From contig NZ_KQ948863.1 of assembly GCF_001514215.1 (NCBI RefSeq), positions 133,316-197,315 on the forward strand: 64,000 bases of DNA, written 5' to 3'. The notes below the pieces were generated by a model, which saw only the letters and a list, made by a program, of their open reading frames with translations, did no database searches and had not been told where the DNA came from. Shown piece by piece: positions 1 to 10,215 of this stretch. Source of the stretch: Streptomyces bungoensis. GTDB taxonomy: Bacteria > Actinomycetota > Actinomycetes > Streptomycetales > Streptomycetaceae. How positions within the stretch are numbered: the stretch's first letter is position 1; the number at the start of each line of letters is the position of its first letter. The translations under genes and the position numbers were made by a program.

Positions 1-557
1 TTAAGGGCACTGGCCGGCCCTCGCCTCGGTCCGGCCCTAGCCCAGCCCATGATCCAGCGGACGAGCAGTCCTCGCTTCCGCCGTGCGGGGCGCGCGACCG
101 CTGCGCCACGGCCTGGGGGCCGTCATCACCCGGCCACTCAGCGAGCGTAACCAGCACGCGCCGGTCATCGCATCCCGAAGCTTGGGCGGGACCTCGCGGC
201 CCAAGCTGATCGGAGTCGAGCCGACCGGGGTTTGACCGAGTTGACGTGAATGGCCAGCGGGCCGCCAGGCCCTCCCGGGAGTCGAGTCGACCGCGCAGTC
301 GACAGCGGTCTCGTCGGAGCGCCTGTGACCTGGGCTTTCTTGGCTGACTCACGGCCTTGTCAACCATGATCAGTCTCATATCCGGGACATTTCGTCGCCA
401 GGGCGAGGTCGGGATCAGGCGGCTTGTCCGAGCAGGCCGAGTACACCACGCTGAGCCCCGAGCACGAAGGCTACGGCGAGCCCGGATCGCGCACCGATGA
501 GTTTCCCGCGCTGCGCTGGTCTATACGCCGGGACACCCACGGACGAAAGGCTCGGCC
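1..557. other. Non-coding or unrecognised left edge
   Basis: No convincing gene is visible. Open frames here lack a ribosome site and recognisable domains. A short plus-strand frame from about 425 looks protein-like but has no identifiable family. The last bases hold a GAAAGG ribosome-binding site (about 545-550) for the gene that starts at 558. Confidence 0.5.
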
Positions 558-1124
558 ATGCGGAAACTGGTCTACGGCATGAACCTGACCCTGGACGGCT
601 ACATCGCCGCGGCCGCCGACGACATCGGCTGGAGCGGACCGCCGAGCGACGAGCTGTTCCAGTGGTGGTTCGACCACGAACAGGCGAGTGGCCTGTCGCT
701 GTATGGGCGCAAGCTGTGGGAGACGATGAGCTCCTACTGGCCGACCGGCGACCAGCAGCCCAACGCCACCCCGGCGGAGATCGAGTTCGCGCGGAACTGG
801 CGGGACACGCCGAAGGTGGTGTTCTCCTCGACGATCGACAAGGTCGACTGGAACACCCGCCTGTTCACCGGCGACGCGATCGCCGAGATCACCCGGCTCA
901 AGGCCGAGGACGGCGGCCCGATGAACATCGGCGGCGCAACGCTCGCCGGGGCGGCCATGCGCGCCGGACTGATCGACGAGTACGCGATCGTCACCCATCC
1001 GGTCCTGGTGGGCGGCGGCACGCCGTTCTTCACCGCGTTGGACAGCTGGGTGAACCTGACCCTGGTGGAAACGCGGACATTTCCCGGCGGCGTGGTCCTG
1101 ACCAGGTACGAGACGAGGCGCTGA
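558..1124 (+). CDS. RibD C-terminal / dihydrofolate reductase family protein
   Basis: A 188-residue protein of the RibD-C reductase-like family, common stand-alone NADPH-dependent oxidoreductases of unknown substrate in actinobacteria. It opens with the family's N-terminal strand (LVYGMNLTLDGYIA), has YGRKLWETM after the first Rossmann-like unit, a PMNIGGATLA glycine segment that should contact the cofactor, and the C-terminal TFPGGVVLTRYE strand. Length is normal for the family. The ATG sits 7-8 bases after GAAAGG. It is monocistronic: the next plus-strand sequence is a degraded phosphatase fragment. A role in folate or riboflavin synthesis should not be assumed, since stand-alone copies usually lie outside those pathways. 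Confidence 0.88.
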   Translation: MRKLVYGMNLTLDGYIAAAADDIGWSGPPSDELFQWWFDHEQASGLSLYGRKLWETMSSYWPTGDQQPNATPAEIEFARNWRDTPKVVFSSTIDKVDWNTRLFTGDAIAEITRLKAEDGGPMNIGGATLAGAAMRAGLIDEYAIVTHPVLVGGGTPFFTALDSWVNLTLVETRTFPGGVVLTRYETRR

Positions 1125-1483
1125 GCAGCAGTACCTAATACGCTCTGCTGACGGGCTTCTGAGTCGTGCCGACCGCGAGAAAGCATCTGCGCTACGAGCG
1201 TCGGCCCAGCGTGTTCTCCGTGCCGCCCGGTCGGAGGACCCGCTGCGGGGACGCGGTGCTGCGGGGTGGGCGCCGAGGACCCCGCGGGCTCGCAACGCGC
1301 TGAGGTTTGGCAGACGGACGCCGGGCAGTGCGTCGAGAAGGGCGGCCTGTGCGGCGCGGATGCCCTGGGCGGGAGCCTCTGAGCCCGTGCCAAGGTTGCG
1401 GCGGGCGGTCACGGTGATCATCGTACGGGCGGCTCTTGATGAACTGGGGAGAGCCGAGGAAGAGGATGACCATCTCGCGGTGA

Positions 1484-1650
1484 CGCTTGCGGAAGCTGTG
1501 TCGATTCGGCCTCGGCCTGCCCCACCCACCCGCCCACCAGGTCCCCGTCGAACCCGGATAACTGCTCGTCCTCGTCACCGACGGACTGGTCGAACGCCGC
1601 CACGAAGACCTCGAACACTCCGCGCGAACGCACCCCACCCACGCTGACCC
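1484..1650 (+). pseudogene. Remnant of a SpoIIE-type PP2C phosphatase
   Basis: Around 1541-1620 the plus strand reads VPVEPG, a stop, then LLVLVTDGLVERRHEDLE. This is the C-terminal core of SpoIIE/RsbU-like serine phosphatases (usual form LLLYTDGLVERR). The stop inside the strand and the lack of upstream domains show a decayed fragment. The rest of 1125-1900 holds nothing else I recognise. Confidence 0.6.
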
Positions 1651-1900
1651 GGCCACCCATCGGAACCCCGAGCCGCGCGGGCGGCTGAGGACAGGCGCCG
1701 GCATGACCCGTCGCAGCCCGACACACCCTCACACCAGCCGGATGAGAGACGACGGACGCTGGTCAACCGCTCCGCGTGTCACACGACGCCGACACGGCAG
1801 CCCCTCCACACAATGAGGCGATGGCACTCGAAAGGACACGACAGCGGCCGGTCCTCCACCGCACCCGCCTCACCAGCCTGACCCCGGACGGCAGCCGACC

Positions 1901-2593
1901 ATGACCGGACAGCACCCCCGCGACCAGAGCAGTCGGCACGAGCCCCAGCAGGCGCCGTACGGCGAGGCCCGCTGGCCGATGGCCGCAGCCGTCATCGCCG
2001 CCGCGGTGCTGACCCTGCTGCTGCCCGACGACCTGCGCCTGGGGCCCCGCTGGGCGCTCCCCCTCGTCGAAGGGCTGCTCCTGGTGGCGCTGATCGCCGG
2101 CGACCCGGGCCGCATCAGCCGCCGCTCGGCCGCCCTGCGCGCGATGTCGATCGCCCTGGTCGGCGTGCTCGCGTGCAGCGCCATCTGGTCGACCATCCGC
2201 TTGACCGACGACCTCGTGCACGGCGGCAACGAGACCAACTCCGCCGACGCCCTCCTGCAAGCCGGCGGCAGCGTGTGGGCCTCCACCGTCCTCGCGTTCT
2301 CCCTGCTGTACTTCGAACTCGACAGCGGCGGACCCGCCGCCCGGGCCCACCACGTGCCGCCCACCCCCGCTCTCGCCTTCCCCCAGCACCTCAGCCCCGA
2401 ACTGAACGCCACCCACTGGCGCCCCCGCTACATCGACTACCTCTACCTCGGCTTCACCAACGCCACCGCCTTCAGCCCCACCGACGTCATGCCACTGGCC
2501 CCATGGGCCAAGATCGCCATGGCCCTCCAGTCCGTCGTCTCCCTCCTCATCCTCGGACTCGTCGTCGCCCGAGCCGTCAACGTCCTCACCTGA
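1901..2593 (+). CDS. DUF1345-like integral membrane protein
   Basis: A 230-residue membrane protein. Hydrophobic segments lie near residues 28-45, 52-66, 82-100, 125-140 and 205-225. The C-terminal half carries YLGFTNATAFSPTDVMPL followed by a final helix, which I associate with DUF1345-type membrane proteins of actinobacteria. No catalytic motif is visible and the function is unknown. The ATG is followed by a charged, polar N-terminus of about 25 residues before the first helix, as expected for a cytoplasmic N-terminus. It has no obvious operon partner. Confidence 0.75.
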   Translation: MTGQHPRDQSSRHEPQQAPYGEARWPMAAAVIAAAVLTLLLPDDLRLGPRWALPLVEGLLLVALIAGDPGRISRRSAALRAMSIALVGVLACSAIWSTIRLTDDLVHGGNETNSADALLQAGGSVWASTVLAFSLLYFELDSGGPAARAHHVPPTPALAFPQHLSPELNATHWRPRYIDYLYLGFTNATAFSPTDVMPLAPWAKIAMALQSVVSLLILGLVVARAVNVLT

Positions 2594-3173
2594 CCGCGGC
2601 TCCCCGCCCGGCCGGGCACCACCGCGCCGGCCCCGACAGCTCGGCCCACGCCCGGCGGGCTTGGACGGCGAGGAATGGGGCCACCTCACCGACGCCATCG
2701 ACCTGTACACCCACGCCCGCGTCCAGACCGCCTGGAACAGATGCGGGCCCCAACCACCCGCCGAACGCGCCGCCTTGCTACCGCCGATCTCACCGCTGCG
2801 CCAGCCGCCCCCGCCCGACACGAACCAGCCCGGCCACCGGCCCCCGACCCGCTGAACAAGGTGAGCATGCACCTCACATCCGGACCCGGACGCATCCAAC
2901 TGACGGACCGAACGGTGCAACAGGCCTGGCTGCGTCAGACCAGCAAGACCGCCCCGCTGTCCGCCCGCGCCGAGGTCGGACACGCCTGCTCCCTGCGGCG
3001 CCGCGCGGCCCTGCGGCTGGTGATCCGCTGCATCCGCGCGGGCCACTATCACCTCGCGGGCGGGCCCGGAGAAGGCAGAGCAGCCCTGAGCCCAGTCCAG
3101 TGATCCCGTCCGGCCATCGGAGGCTGTCCGGTCGTGAGCGCAGCCGGGCGTCGTGCCGTGGTTGTCAGCGTGG
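2594..3173. other. Region with only small uncertain frames
   Basis: Two short plus-strand frames are the only candidates: 2661-2855 (TTG start, EEWGHLTDAIDLYTHARVQT, then Pro-rich) and 2861-3103 (GTG start, about 80 residues, Arg-rich). Neither has a convincing ribosome site or recognisable family. They may be decayed pieces of one gene. I do not call them as genes. Confidence 0.4.
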
Positions 3174-4061
3174 TCAGCTGAACGTGTTGCAGCTGGCGAC
3201 GCGGCCGGAGCGGTAGCCGGTGGAGAACCATTGCTGGCGCTGGCTCGCGGAGCCGTGGGTCCAGGTGTCGGGTGTGACCTTGCCCTGGTAGCGCTGCTGG
3301 ATACGGTCGTCTCCGACAGCGGCGGCCGCGTCCAGCCCGCGGTTGATGTCGTCCTTCGTCAAGTCGGTGATCAGTGGCTTACCGCTCTTGGGGTCGGGGG
3401 TGGTGGTGGCGTGGTGGGCCCACACACCGGCGTAGCAGTCCGCTTGCAACTCTAGTTTCACCGAGCCGCTGTTCTGGCCCTTTCCGCTGCCGCGGGAGAT
3501 CGTTCCGCTGAGGTCCTGGAAGTGGTGGCCGTATTCGTGCGCGATGACGTAGGCCTCGGCGAACGGTCCGCCCTTGGCGCCGAACTTGCTGCTCAGGTCG
3601 TTGAAGAAGTTGAGGTCGAGATAGACCTTGTCATCGGCTGAGCAGTAGAAGGGGCCGACGTCGGAAGTCGCGTTCCCGCAGCCGGTGTTCACGCTCCCGG
3701 TGAACAGGAACGTCGGGGCCTGCTCGTAGGGCTTGCCGGCGGCCGTCTCCGTCTGCTTCCAGAATGCCTGCACGCTGTCGACCACGGCGACGATCCGGCA
3801 CTCCTCCTTGCGGTTGGCGTCGGCACCGGTACGGCAGTCCGCCGCGAGGTCCGAGGCTGACTTGCCGGACGAGGACGTGTCGCTGCTGCCCGAGCCGAAC
3901 ATGCCGGGGTCGACACCCAAGAGCACGGAAGCGACCAGCACCACGAGCCCGACCACTCCCCCTCCGATGGTCTTCCCGCCGCCCGGGATTCCGCCCAGCG
4001 CACCTCCCCGCCCGTCCGTGACCTCGGACGTGTCCAGAGCAGCATCGTCGTCGAATTGCAT
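3174..4061 (-). CDS. ypfJ: Neutral zinc metallopeptidase, YpfJ family
   Basis: A 295-residue membrane-anchored protein of the YpfJ/KPN_02809 neutral zinc metallopeptidase family. The N-terminus is acidic and Gly-rich (MQFDDDAALDTSEV) and is followed by one membrane segment (VVGLVVLVASVLLGV), so the catalytic domain should be extracytoplasmic. The zinc site is visible as VIAHEYGHHFQ (HExxH), and the downstream LQADCYAGVWA fits the family's third-ligand helix. I chose the ATG at 4061 because GGGAGGG lies about 6 bases upstream; a start 6 codons earlier lacks this. Substrates are unknown. Length and motif order look intact. Confidence 0.9.
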   Translation of the reverse strand: MQFDDDAALDTSEVTDGRGGALGGIPGGGKTIGGGVVGLVVLVASVLLGVDPGMFGSGSSDTSSSGKSASDLAADCRTGADANRKEECRIVAVVDSVQAFWKQTETAAGKPYEQAPTFLFTGSVNTGCGNATSDVGPFYCSADDKVYLDLNFFNDLSSKFGAKGGPFAEAYVIAHEYGHHFQDLSGTISRGSGKGQNSGSVKLELQADCYAGVWAHHATTTPDPKSGKPLITDLTKDDINRGLDAAAAVGDDRIQQRYQGKVTPDTWTHGSASQRQQWFSTGYRSGRVASCNTFS

Positions 4062-4305
4062 ACGTTGACCCTCCCTCAAGCAGCGCGCCGGGCCGCCCCG
4101 CGTCGTCCCGCTCGCCTACCCCGTAAGAGGACATCCCCATCCCGTCCTCTTCCTGCTCCACCTCTTGGAGGATCCGGCGGGTGACGCCGCGACGCCGCTC
4201 TGTGGGTGAACGGCGGACCGCCGTGCGCGGTACCGGCCGCTCCATGCCGTCGACCGCGCAGCGGGGCCCCGCCTGTCGCCGGTGCCGGGAACGTGCCCGC
4301 GAGGG

Positions 4306-4500
4306 TCAGACGACGGATGGCCGCCTCGGGTGGGTCGGGACGATCGCGTACTGGTCGAAGAGCCGTTCAAGGGCTTTGTGACCGTGCGTGCGGCGGTACT
4401 CCATCTCGGCCGCCGTCACCGGCAGCACCCAGACAATACGGGCGTGCCCGTCGGCCAGCGGGCATTTCTCCAGACCGGGGCCGTGGAGTTTGTGCTGCAC
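4306..4500 (-). pseudogene. C-terminal fragment of a suppressor-of-fused (Sufu) domain protein
   Basis: The reverse strand encodes ARIVWVLPVTAAEMEYR, then GHKALERLFDQYAIV and a terminal RRPSVV. This is the conserved end of bacterial Sufu-domain immunity or polymorphic-toxin-associated proteins. Only about 60 residues remain. Upstream sequence belongs to an unrelated amidohydrolase on the other strand, so the gene was cut at about 4505. Confidence 0.65.
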
Positions 4501-4512
4501 AGTGGGGCTGTG

Positions 4513-4966
4513 GCAGCTCCCACCCACCGACCGGCTGTACTACCCGCTGTACGCGGCCTGCGTGGACCTCGGCATCCCGTTCTGCACGCAGGTCGGGCCC
4601 ACCGAGCCGCTGCGCCCGTCGGAGACCGGCCGCCCCATCCCGTACATCGACCAGGTCGCGCTCGACTTCCCCGAGCTGACCATCGTGTGCGGGCACATCG
4701 GTTACCCGTGGACCACGGAGATGATCGCGGTGGCCGACAAGCACGCCAACGTGTACATCGACACCAGTGCCTACACCGCTCGCCGCTACCCGCGCGAGCT
4801 GGTCGACTACCTGCGCGGCCGGGGCCGTAGGAAGGTGCTGTTCGGTACCAACTACCCCATGATCACCGCTAGCCAGGCGCTGGAACACCTTGGGGAACTG
4901 GGCCTGGACGAGGAAGCCACCGAGCTGTTCCTGTCCGGCAACGCACGACGGATCTTCAGGGTCTGA
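4513..4966 (+). pseudogene. C-terminal fragment of an amidohydrolase-2 family protein
   Basis: From about 4513 the plus strand reads DRLYYPLYAACVDLGIPFC, IVCGHIGYPWTTEM, VYIDTSAYTARRYP and VLFGTNYPMITA, ending in SGNARRIFRV. This is the C-terminal half of a TIM-barrel amidohydrolase (PF04909 type, metal-dependent decarboxylase/hydrolase). His in CGHIG and Asp/Asn near FGTNYP are the usual metal and catalytic positions; most relatives have FGTDYP, so Asn here may itself be a lesion. The N-terminal half with its HxH metal motif is missing, and the frame runs upstream into antisense Sufu sequence. Confidence 0.7.
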
Positions 4967-5277
4967 CAGTGCCGGAGCAGCGCCGGGCCCGCATGAGGAT
5001 CGCCGCGAGATGGAGTGCGGGTCGCCGGACGACCCGGCGTGGTGCCACGTGCTGGCGACGGTTGCCCCGAAGATCCGCTGTCCTGCGGACCTTCGCTTGC
5101 GGGTCCTTGGTATCTCACGGAGCCGGTGGCGGAACATCCTGTCGCGGGCAGCACCCGCGGCCGCTGTCCACCTGCACCTGATCCAGCAGCGTGTCGGCGG
5201 TTTCTCGCCGAGCGATGGCAGGAAAGGTGGCAAACGCGTCATTGCTGCCGTGTCGGCCCACTGCCAGGCTGAGCTGC
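4967..5277. other. Intergenic, nothing recognised
   Basis: About 310 bases between the amidohydrolase fragment and the first DJ-1/PfpI gene. No gene, repeat or clear hairpin was recognised. The promoter of the downstream pair probably lies here. Confidence 0.4.
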
Positions 5278-6251
5278 ATGAGTTCCATCAGCGTGGTCAT
5301 CGTCCTCTACGAGGGCGTGCAGAGCCTTGACGTGACCGGCCCTCTGGAGGTCTTCACCGGGGCGGGGGCCGCCGTGGGACAGCCGGACCTGTACCGGATC
5401 ACGACCGCCGGGCCCGGCGGCAGGCCGGTACGCACGTCCAGCGGGCTCCGGCTGCTGTCCGACGACGACCTTCATCACGTCGGACCGGCCCACACGCTCC
5501 TGGTGCCTGGCGGCGCGGGCACGATCGATCCCGATCCGGCGGTGGTGCGGCGGATCGGCCGGCTGGCGGCCGGAGCCGAACGGGTGGTGTCGGTGTGCAC
5601 TGGCGCTTTCCTGCTCGCGGAGGCCGGGCTGCTGGCCGGACGGCGTGCCACCACGCACTGGGCGTACTGCGACTCCCTCGCCCGACGCCACCCTGACATC
5701 GACGTCGATCCCGAACCGATTTACGTCGAGGACGGGAACATCGCCACATCGGCCGGCGTCACCGCGGGCATCGACCTCGCCCTGGCGCTCATCGAGGAGG
5801 ATCTCGGCCGGGACGCCGCGCTGCAGGTGGCCAGGCACCTGGTGGTGTTCCTGCGCAGGCCGGGCGGTCAGGCACAGTTCAGTACCCAGCTCACCGCCCA
5901 GCTCGCCGAACGGCACCCGCTGCGCGACGTCCAGTGCTGGATCGCCGAACACCCGGACGGCGACCTCTCGGTGGCCGCGCTCGCCGAGCGGTGTGCCCTG
6001 TCCCCCCCCGCCACTTCGCGCGTGCCTTCGCCGCCGAGGTCGGGGTGACACCGGGCCGGTACGTGGACGGCATCCGGCTGGAGACGGCCCGCCGTCGACT
6101 GGAAGACACCGAGGCCGGAATCGAGGAAATCGCACGCACCTGCGGCTTCGGAACCCCGGAGTCGATGCGACGCGCCTTCGTCCGCGCTCTGGCCGTATCG
6201 CCCACCGAATACCGTCGCCGCTTCCGTACGCACCCGACCGGAGCAAACTGA
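5278..6251 (+). pseudogene. GlxA-type transcriptional regulator (DJ-1/PfpI + AraC HTH), frameshifted
   Basis: The gene encodes an N-terminal DJ-1/PfpI sensor domain (SVVIVLYEGVQSLDVTGPLE; nucleophile-elbow VVSVCTGAFLLAEAG; RRATTHWAYCDSL) followed by a C-terminal AraC-type double HTH. The frame breaks at a run of eight C at 6002-6009, inside ALAERCALSP. Before it the frame continues to a stop at 6048. After it the second HTH continues in another frame as RHFARAFAAEVGVTPGRY through SPTEYRRRF, ending at 6251. Six or nine C would restore the protein. Without the shift it would be about 324 residues, normal for GlxA-like regulators. The stop overlaps the start of the next gene by one base. Either a true pseudogene, a slippage-prone tract or a sequencing error. 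Confidence 0.8.
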
Positions 6252-6888
6252 TGCAGATCGCCATCCTGTTGTACGAGCGCTTCACGGCACTGGACGCCGT
6301 CGGACCGTACGAGATCCTCTCCCGCATCCCCGCGCGGAAGTCGTCTTCACCGCAGCCCGGCCGGGCCAGGCCCGTACGGAGATGACAAGCCTCGCCCTCA
6401 CTGCCGATGCCGCACTCTCCGAGGTGACCGCACCCGATGTCCTGCTCGTCCCGGGCGGCCCCGGGACCGCGGACCTCCTTGCGGACGAGCCCACCCTCGA
6501 CTGGATCCGCCGAGTCGATGAGACCAGCACGTGGACCGCCTCGGTCTGTTCCGGCTCCCTGCTGCTGGGGGCCGCCGGGCTGCTCGCCGGCCGCCGGGCC
6601 ACGTCGCACTGGGTCTGCCTGGACCACCTCTCGGCGTTCGGTGCCTCTCCCGACACGGAACGGGTCGTCATCGACGGCAAGTACGCCACCGCTGCCGGCG
6701 TCTCGGCCGGCATCGACCTCGCCCTGTGCCTGACCGGCCGCATGGCCGGTGACGAGATCGCTCAGGCCGTGCAGCTCGTGGTCGAGTACGACCCTCAACC
6801 GCCCTACAGCACGGGTTCCACCGCCACCGCCCCTGCCGCCCTCGTCACAGCCCTACGCGCCAGCGACCTGGTCGTCGGCATTGTCTGA
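6251..6888 (+). pseudogene. DJ-1/PfpI family protein, frameshifted
   Basis: ATG at 6251 overlaps the preceding stop. The frame begins MQIAILLYERFTALDAVGPY and is lost at about 6331, where one G appears to be missing (IPGAEVVFTAARPG would be restored). The rest continues from 6382 as TSLALTADAALSEVTAPDVLLV with the elbow TASVCSGSLLLGAAG and RATSHWVCLDHL. The complete product would be about 210 residues, a stand-alone DJ-1/PfpI domain of the isonitrile hydratase-like group, probably co-transcribed with the upstream regulator and perhaps its target. The cysteine in SVCSG is the expected nucleophile. Confidence 0.8.
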
Positions 6889-7406
6889 CACACGCGAGAC
6901 GCTGTTTCGCATAAATCGGGTGGCCGACTCCCGGTGGGCGATCCTGGCCAGTCCTGCGGCACATGCTGCAGGCGATGAGTGGCGACATCACGCAGGGGGC
7001 GGAATGCGCCACCTGGTCATCGCCTGCGCCACCGGGTGCCGAAGTGCATCGGCGCCATATACGTGCCCGGTAAAGGCATCTGCTTCATGCAACGACGACA
7101 ATCCACGACAAAGCCGTGCTTGGAGTAGTGAGCGCGGCTTTCTGGCCCCACGCCCGGATTCTGCTTGCCGTGGTGGTGCACGCTGTCGTTGTTCGATTTT
7201 CGGCCACTGAGCGCGGCGATGCGCGGAGGCTGGTCCGACCGGCGAGGTGGCGACTTACTGGCCGCCCGCCGAAACCGCACAGGGACCCGAGTCCGCACCG
7301 GCTCACCATGACACCGCGCGCCGGCATGCACACGATCAGGCGCGGGTTGCCGCGCTGCAGCAGTCCCCTCCCCAGGGCCCCGGCCTTTCGTGTTGGCGTC
7401 GGCGCA

Positions 7407-7650
7407 CTAGGTGTTGAAGCGGCCGCGGGTAGGACAGCTGGACGGCCGTGATCCGGCGGACAGCGTCTTCCGTATCCACTGTTTCGGTCGGGGGCTCCTG
7501 CGGGTGAGACGTCGGGCCATCGTGGGACGAGTGCCCAGTCCAGGTGTGCTTCGGAGCGCTGGGGAAGACGCGCGTAGTCGCGCGCGTTGCGGCGGGCGTT
7601 CATGCACCAGCCGGTCGTGCGCTCCGATGCGCTTGGCCGCCTGGCGTTCG
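7407..7650 (-). pseudogene. C-terminal remnant of an IS5-family transposase
   Basis: The reverse strand contains NARRNARDYARLPQRSEAHL and, in a different frame, TMARRLTRRSP. This matches the C-terminal tail of IS5-type transposases (usual pattern LARDYE-LP--SEAMI followed by LMARRLT). The frame changes near 7535 and no N-terminal DDE part is seen, so this is a dead fragment. Confidence 0.5.
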
Positions 7651-8538
7651 CCGTCCCACTCCGCGCGACTGCCCGAGGAACTCGTCCCGGTTCGCGGCCG
7701 CGCCGGCCATGTCCAGATCCTGGCCGCCGGCTCCACCGCTCTTGGGGCTCAGCGAGGATCTGGATCCTGAGCGTCGTCGTCCCCTGCTGCTGCTGCTGCG
7801 CGCGGCCGGCCCGCTCATCGGGCACGGCCTGCCGCGAGCCCAGAACGGCATCGTCCTGCCGGCTGCCACCTCGGCAATCGTCGGGCTGTTCACCCAGAGA
7901 GCTGAGTGCTTGCTTCCGCAAGTCGGCCGGCTTGGCCGCCTGTCGGTGGGACGATGCCGGCAAAGCCGCCTCGACACGTTTCCGGTCGGTGCGTACGGAC
8001 TCGGCGAGATGGCTCTGTCGCTGGCAGGCAGCGTCCCGCTCGGCAAGCGGGAGTTTACGGCGGCCGACGCGTCGGTCTGGGCGCCTGGCTGTCAGGCCCG
8101 CCCGCGCCGCTCGATGCGGTTACGCCCTTCTCGGCCGCGCAGGCTGCCCGGGAGACCCCACACTCACGTGTAAGACGTCGGAGGGGTGACTGGTCTTGAG
8201 TACCCGGACCGCATGCCTTGTCCCGGCCACCACGTGGCGGTGCGTGAACTCACCGTTCGACGCGTTCCCTCATACGGACTCGACTTCGCGGTCTGCAGAA
8301 GCGGCCATGTCGTATCCTCGTGGTATGGCAGCCAGCCGGCGCAACGCCGCCGTCGGCTGCCGCTTCAGATCCCCAGGATCTACCCCGCCGCTGGCATCGG
8401 CGACGTCCGGCCGGCCGCGACGATGCAGGTGTGCGGGCTGGTCGTCCCCGGTGGAGGGTGGAGAGCCAGGTGGACGCGCGCCGCCGGTGAACCGCCGCTG
8501 CCGCCCCTGGGGCGTGTCCCGCGCGCCCGGCGGGCCGC
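7651..8538. other. Degenerate region, nothing identifiable
   Basis: Overlapping open frames on both strands give low-complexity Arg/Pro/Ser-rich translations with no domain. It may include further decayed transposase sequence upstream of the 7407-7650 remnant. No intact gene is supported. The stretch 6889-7406 is likewise empty. Confidence 0.4.
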
Positions 8539-9936
8539 TCACGAAGTGGCGGGTGGGATGTTCTGGTTCGCGTGGAAGAAGTTGTCGGGGTCGTACGTGT
8601 GCTTGATTGCTGCGAGGCGGTCGTAGTGATCGCGGTACGTGCCCCGGACCCGGTCGGTGCTCTCCTCCTCGCCGAGGAAGTTGATGTAGGCGCCGCCCAT
8701 GGAGTAGGGGTGCAGGTCGCTCCAGTAGTCGACGCACCAGTGGCGGATCAGGCCGGCGTTGGCGGGCTCGGGGTCGATGCCGGCGATGACACCGGACCAC
8801 GTGGCGTGCCGGTAGGCCCAGGCTGTGTCACCGGCGTCGACACGGCGGGTGGCTCCGTCGACCGGGTACAGGTGCATCGTGGACAGGCCGGTGGGGAGGT
8901 TCTGGCCGTACTGCTCATGTACGGCGATGGCCTCGTCGGGGATGGCGTCGAAGAAGTCACCGCGCCAGTACCACTGCAGTCCCTTCGGCAGCAGCCCGTC
9001 GAACATGCGCTGCAGGTCGGGGTAGGGCATGGGGGTGCTGAAGTGGAATGCCGGTGGCCCGGGCGTGTCGACGACTGTCAGTGTCTCTTCCAGACGGTCG
9101 CCTTCCAGGTCGCCGGTGTAGCACCACACGACGCAGCACGCCCTCTGCCCGTGGATCGGCTCGGGGAAGGGCGGCCCGGGCGGTACCGTCAGCAGGGCGA
9201 AGAATCCACTGAGCTCGTGAGGCGCACCGGGCAGGAACTCCCGGTACCACTGGAGCACGTCTCGCGTACGGGCGATGGGCCAGACGGTGATCGCGACGCC
9301 CACGGTGTCCACGGGGTGCAACCGGAACGTGAACGACGTGACCACGCCAAAGTTGCCGCCGCCACCCCGCAGAGCCCACAACAGGTCCGGGTGGTCGTCT
9401 TCCGACGCCGTGACGAACGTGCCGTCGGCGAGGACCACATCGGCGGACAGCAGGTTGTCGATGGTCAGACCGTACCTGCGGGTCAGGTGCCCGTGCCCGC
9501 CGCCGAGGGTGAGACCGCCGACTCCCGTGGTCGATACGATCCCGGCCGGTGTGGCCAGGCCGAACGTGTGGGTCGCGTGGTCGAGGTCGCCCCACAGGCT
9601 GCCGCCGCCCACCTTCGCGGTCCTCGTCTCCGGGTCGACGTCCACCCAGCGCATCGGGGTCAGGTCGAGCGTCAGCGCGTCGTCGACCAGGCACAACCCC
9701 GGGCCGCTGTGTCCGCCGCCCCGCACCGCCAGCTCCAATCCGGCGCCCTGGGAGAAGGAGAGCACAGTCCTTACGTCCGCGACGTCGACGCACCCGGCAA
9801 TCGCCGCCGGACGCCGGTCGATCATGGCGTTGTAAACACCGCGGGCTTCGTCGTAGCCGGGATCTCCCGGAGTGATGACGGGTCCTCTCAGCGCTCCACG
9901 CAGACTCTCAAGAGCCGGTCCGTTGATTCCGCCCAT
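8539..9936 (-). CDS. FAD-binding oxidoreductase (VAO/BBE-type)
   Basis: A 465-residue flavoprotein of the vanillyl-alcohol oxidase/berberine-bridge-enzyme superfamily. The FAD_binding_4 domain covers about residues 45-180: LAVRGGGHSGPGLC holds the His normally joined to the FAD 8-alpha position; VDPETRTAKVGGGSLW and GGLTLGGGHGHLTRRYGL follow. Where bicovalent members have Cys, the GGGHGHLTRRYGL segment has none, so a single covalent bond is predicted. The BBE-like C-terminus (YINFLGEEE ... YDRLAAIKHTYDPDNFFHANQNI) is complete. The ATG at 9936 gives the family-typical N-terminus; the frame upstream is unrelated. It may oxidise a sugar or an alcohol in secondary metabolism; the substrate cannot be read from sequence. 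No operon partner. Confidence 0.92.
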   Translation of the reverse strand: MGGINGPALESLRGALRGPVITPGDPGYDEARGVYNAMIDRRPAAIAGCVDVADVRTVLSFSQGAGLELAVRGGGHSGPGLCLVDDALTLDLTPMRWVDVDPETRTAKVGGGSLWGDLDHATHTFGLATPAGIVSTTGVGGLTLGGGHGHLTRRYGLTIDNLLSADVVLADGTFVTASEDDHPDLLWALRGGGGNFGVVTSFTFRLHPVDTVGVAITVWPIARTRDVLQWYREFLPGAPHELSGFFALLTVPPGPPFPEPIHGQRACCVVWCYTGDLEGDRLEETLTVVDTPGPPAFHFSTPMPYPDLQRMFDGLLPKGLQWYWRGDFFDAIPDEAIAVHEQYGQNLPTGLSTMHLYPVDGATRRVDAGDTAWAYRHATWSGVIAGIDPEPANAGLIRHWCVDYWSDLHPYSMGGAYINFLGEEESTDRVRGTYRDHYDRLAAIKHTYDPDNFFHANQNIPPATS

Positions 9937-10215
9937 AGTCGACGCCCCTGTACACGCGCGCGGCGCGCAGACGGAAGCGAACGCGACGTCCGGACGGGCT
10001 GCAGGGCGTGGAGCGAGGATCCGTACGCGCCTGTGATGAAGACCAGCAGGGTGAAGACCCCGCGACAACAGTGTCCGCCTGCCCGCCACGCCCCGCACGC
10101 CGGCGGAAATGTCTTCGCCGCTCGCGGAGGGGCCACGTTCGGTGGCTGGTCCGCGCGGTGCTGCCTAGCAAGAGGAAGTGAAGGCGTCCCTGCCCCTATG
10201 GCGGAGGGAGCGGTC

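Noticed and set aside
5239..6798. A 519-residue antisense frame across both DJ-1/PfpI genes
   Set aside because: No domain; it merely reflects lack of stops opposite the two genes. It does not explain their frameshifts.
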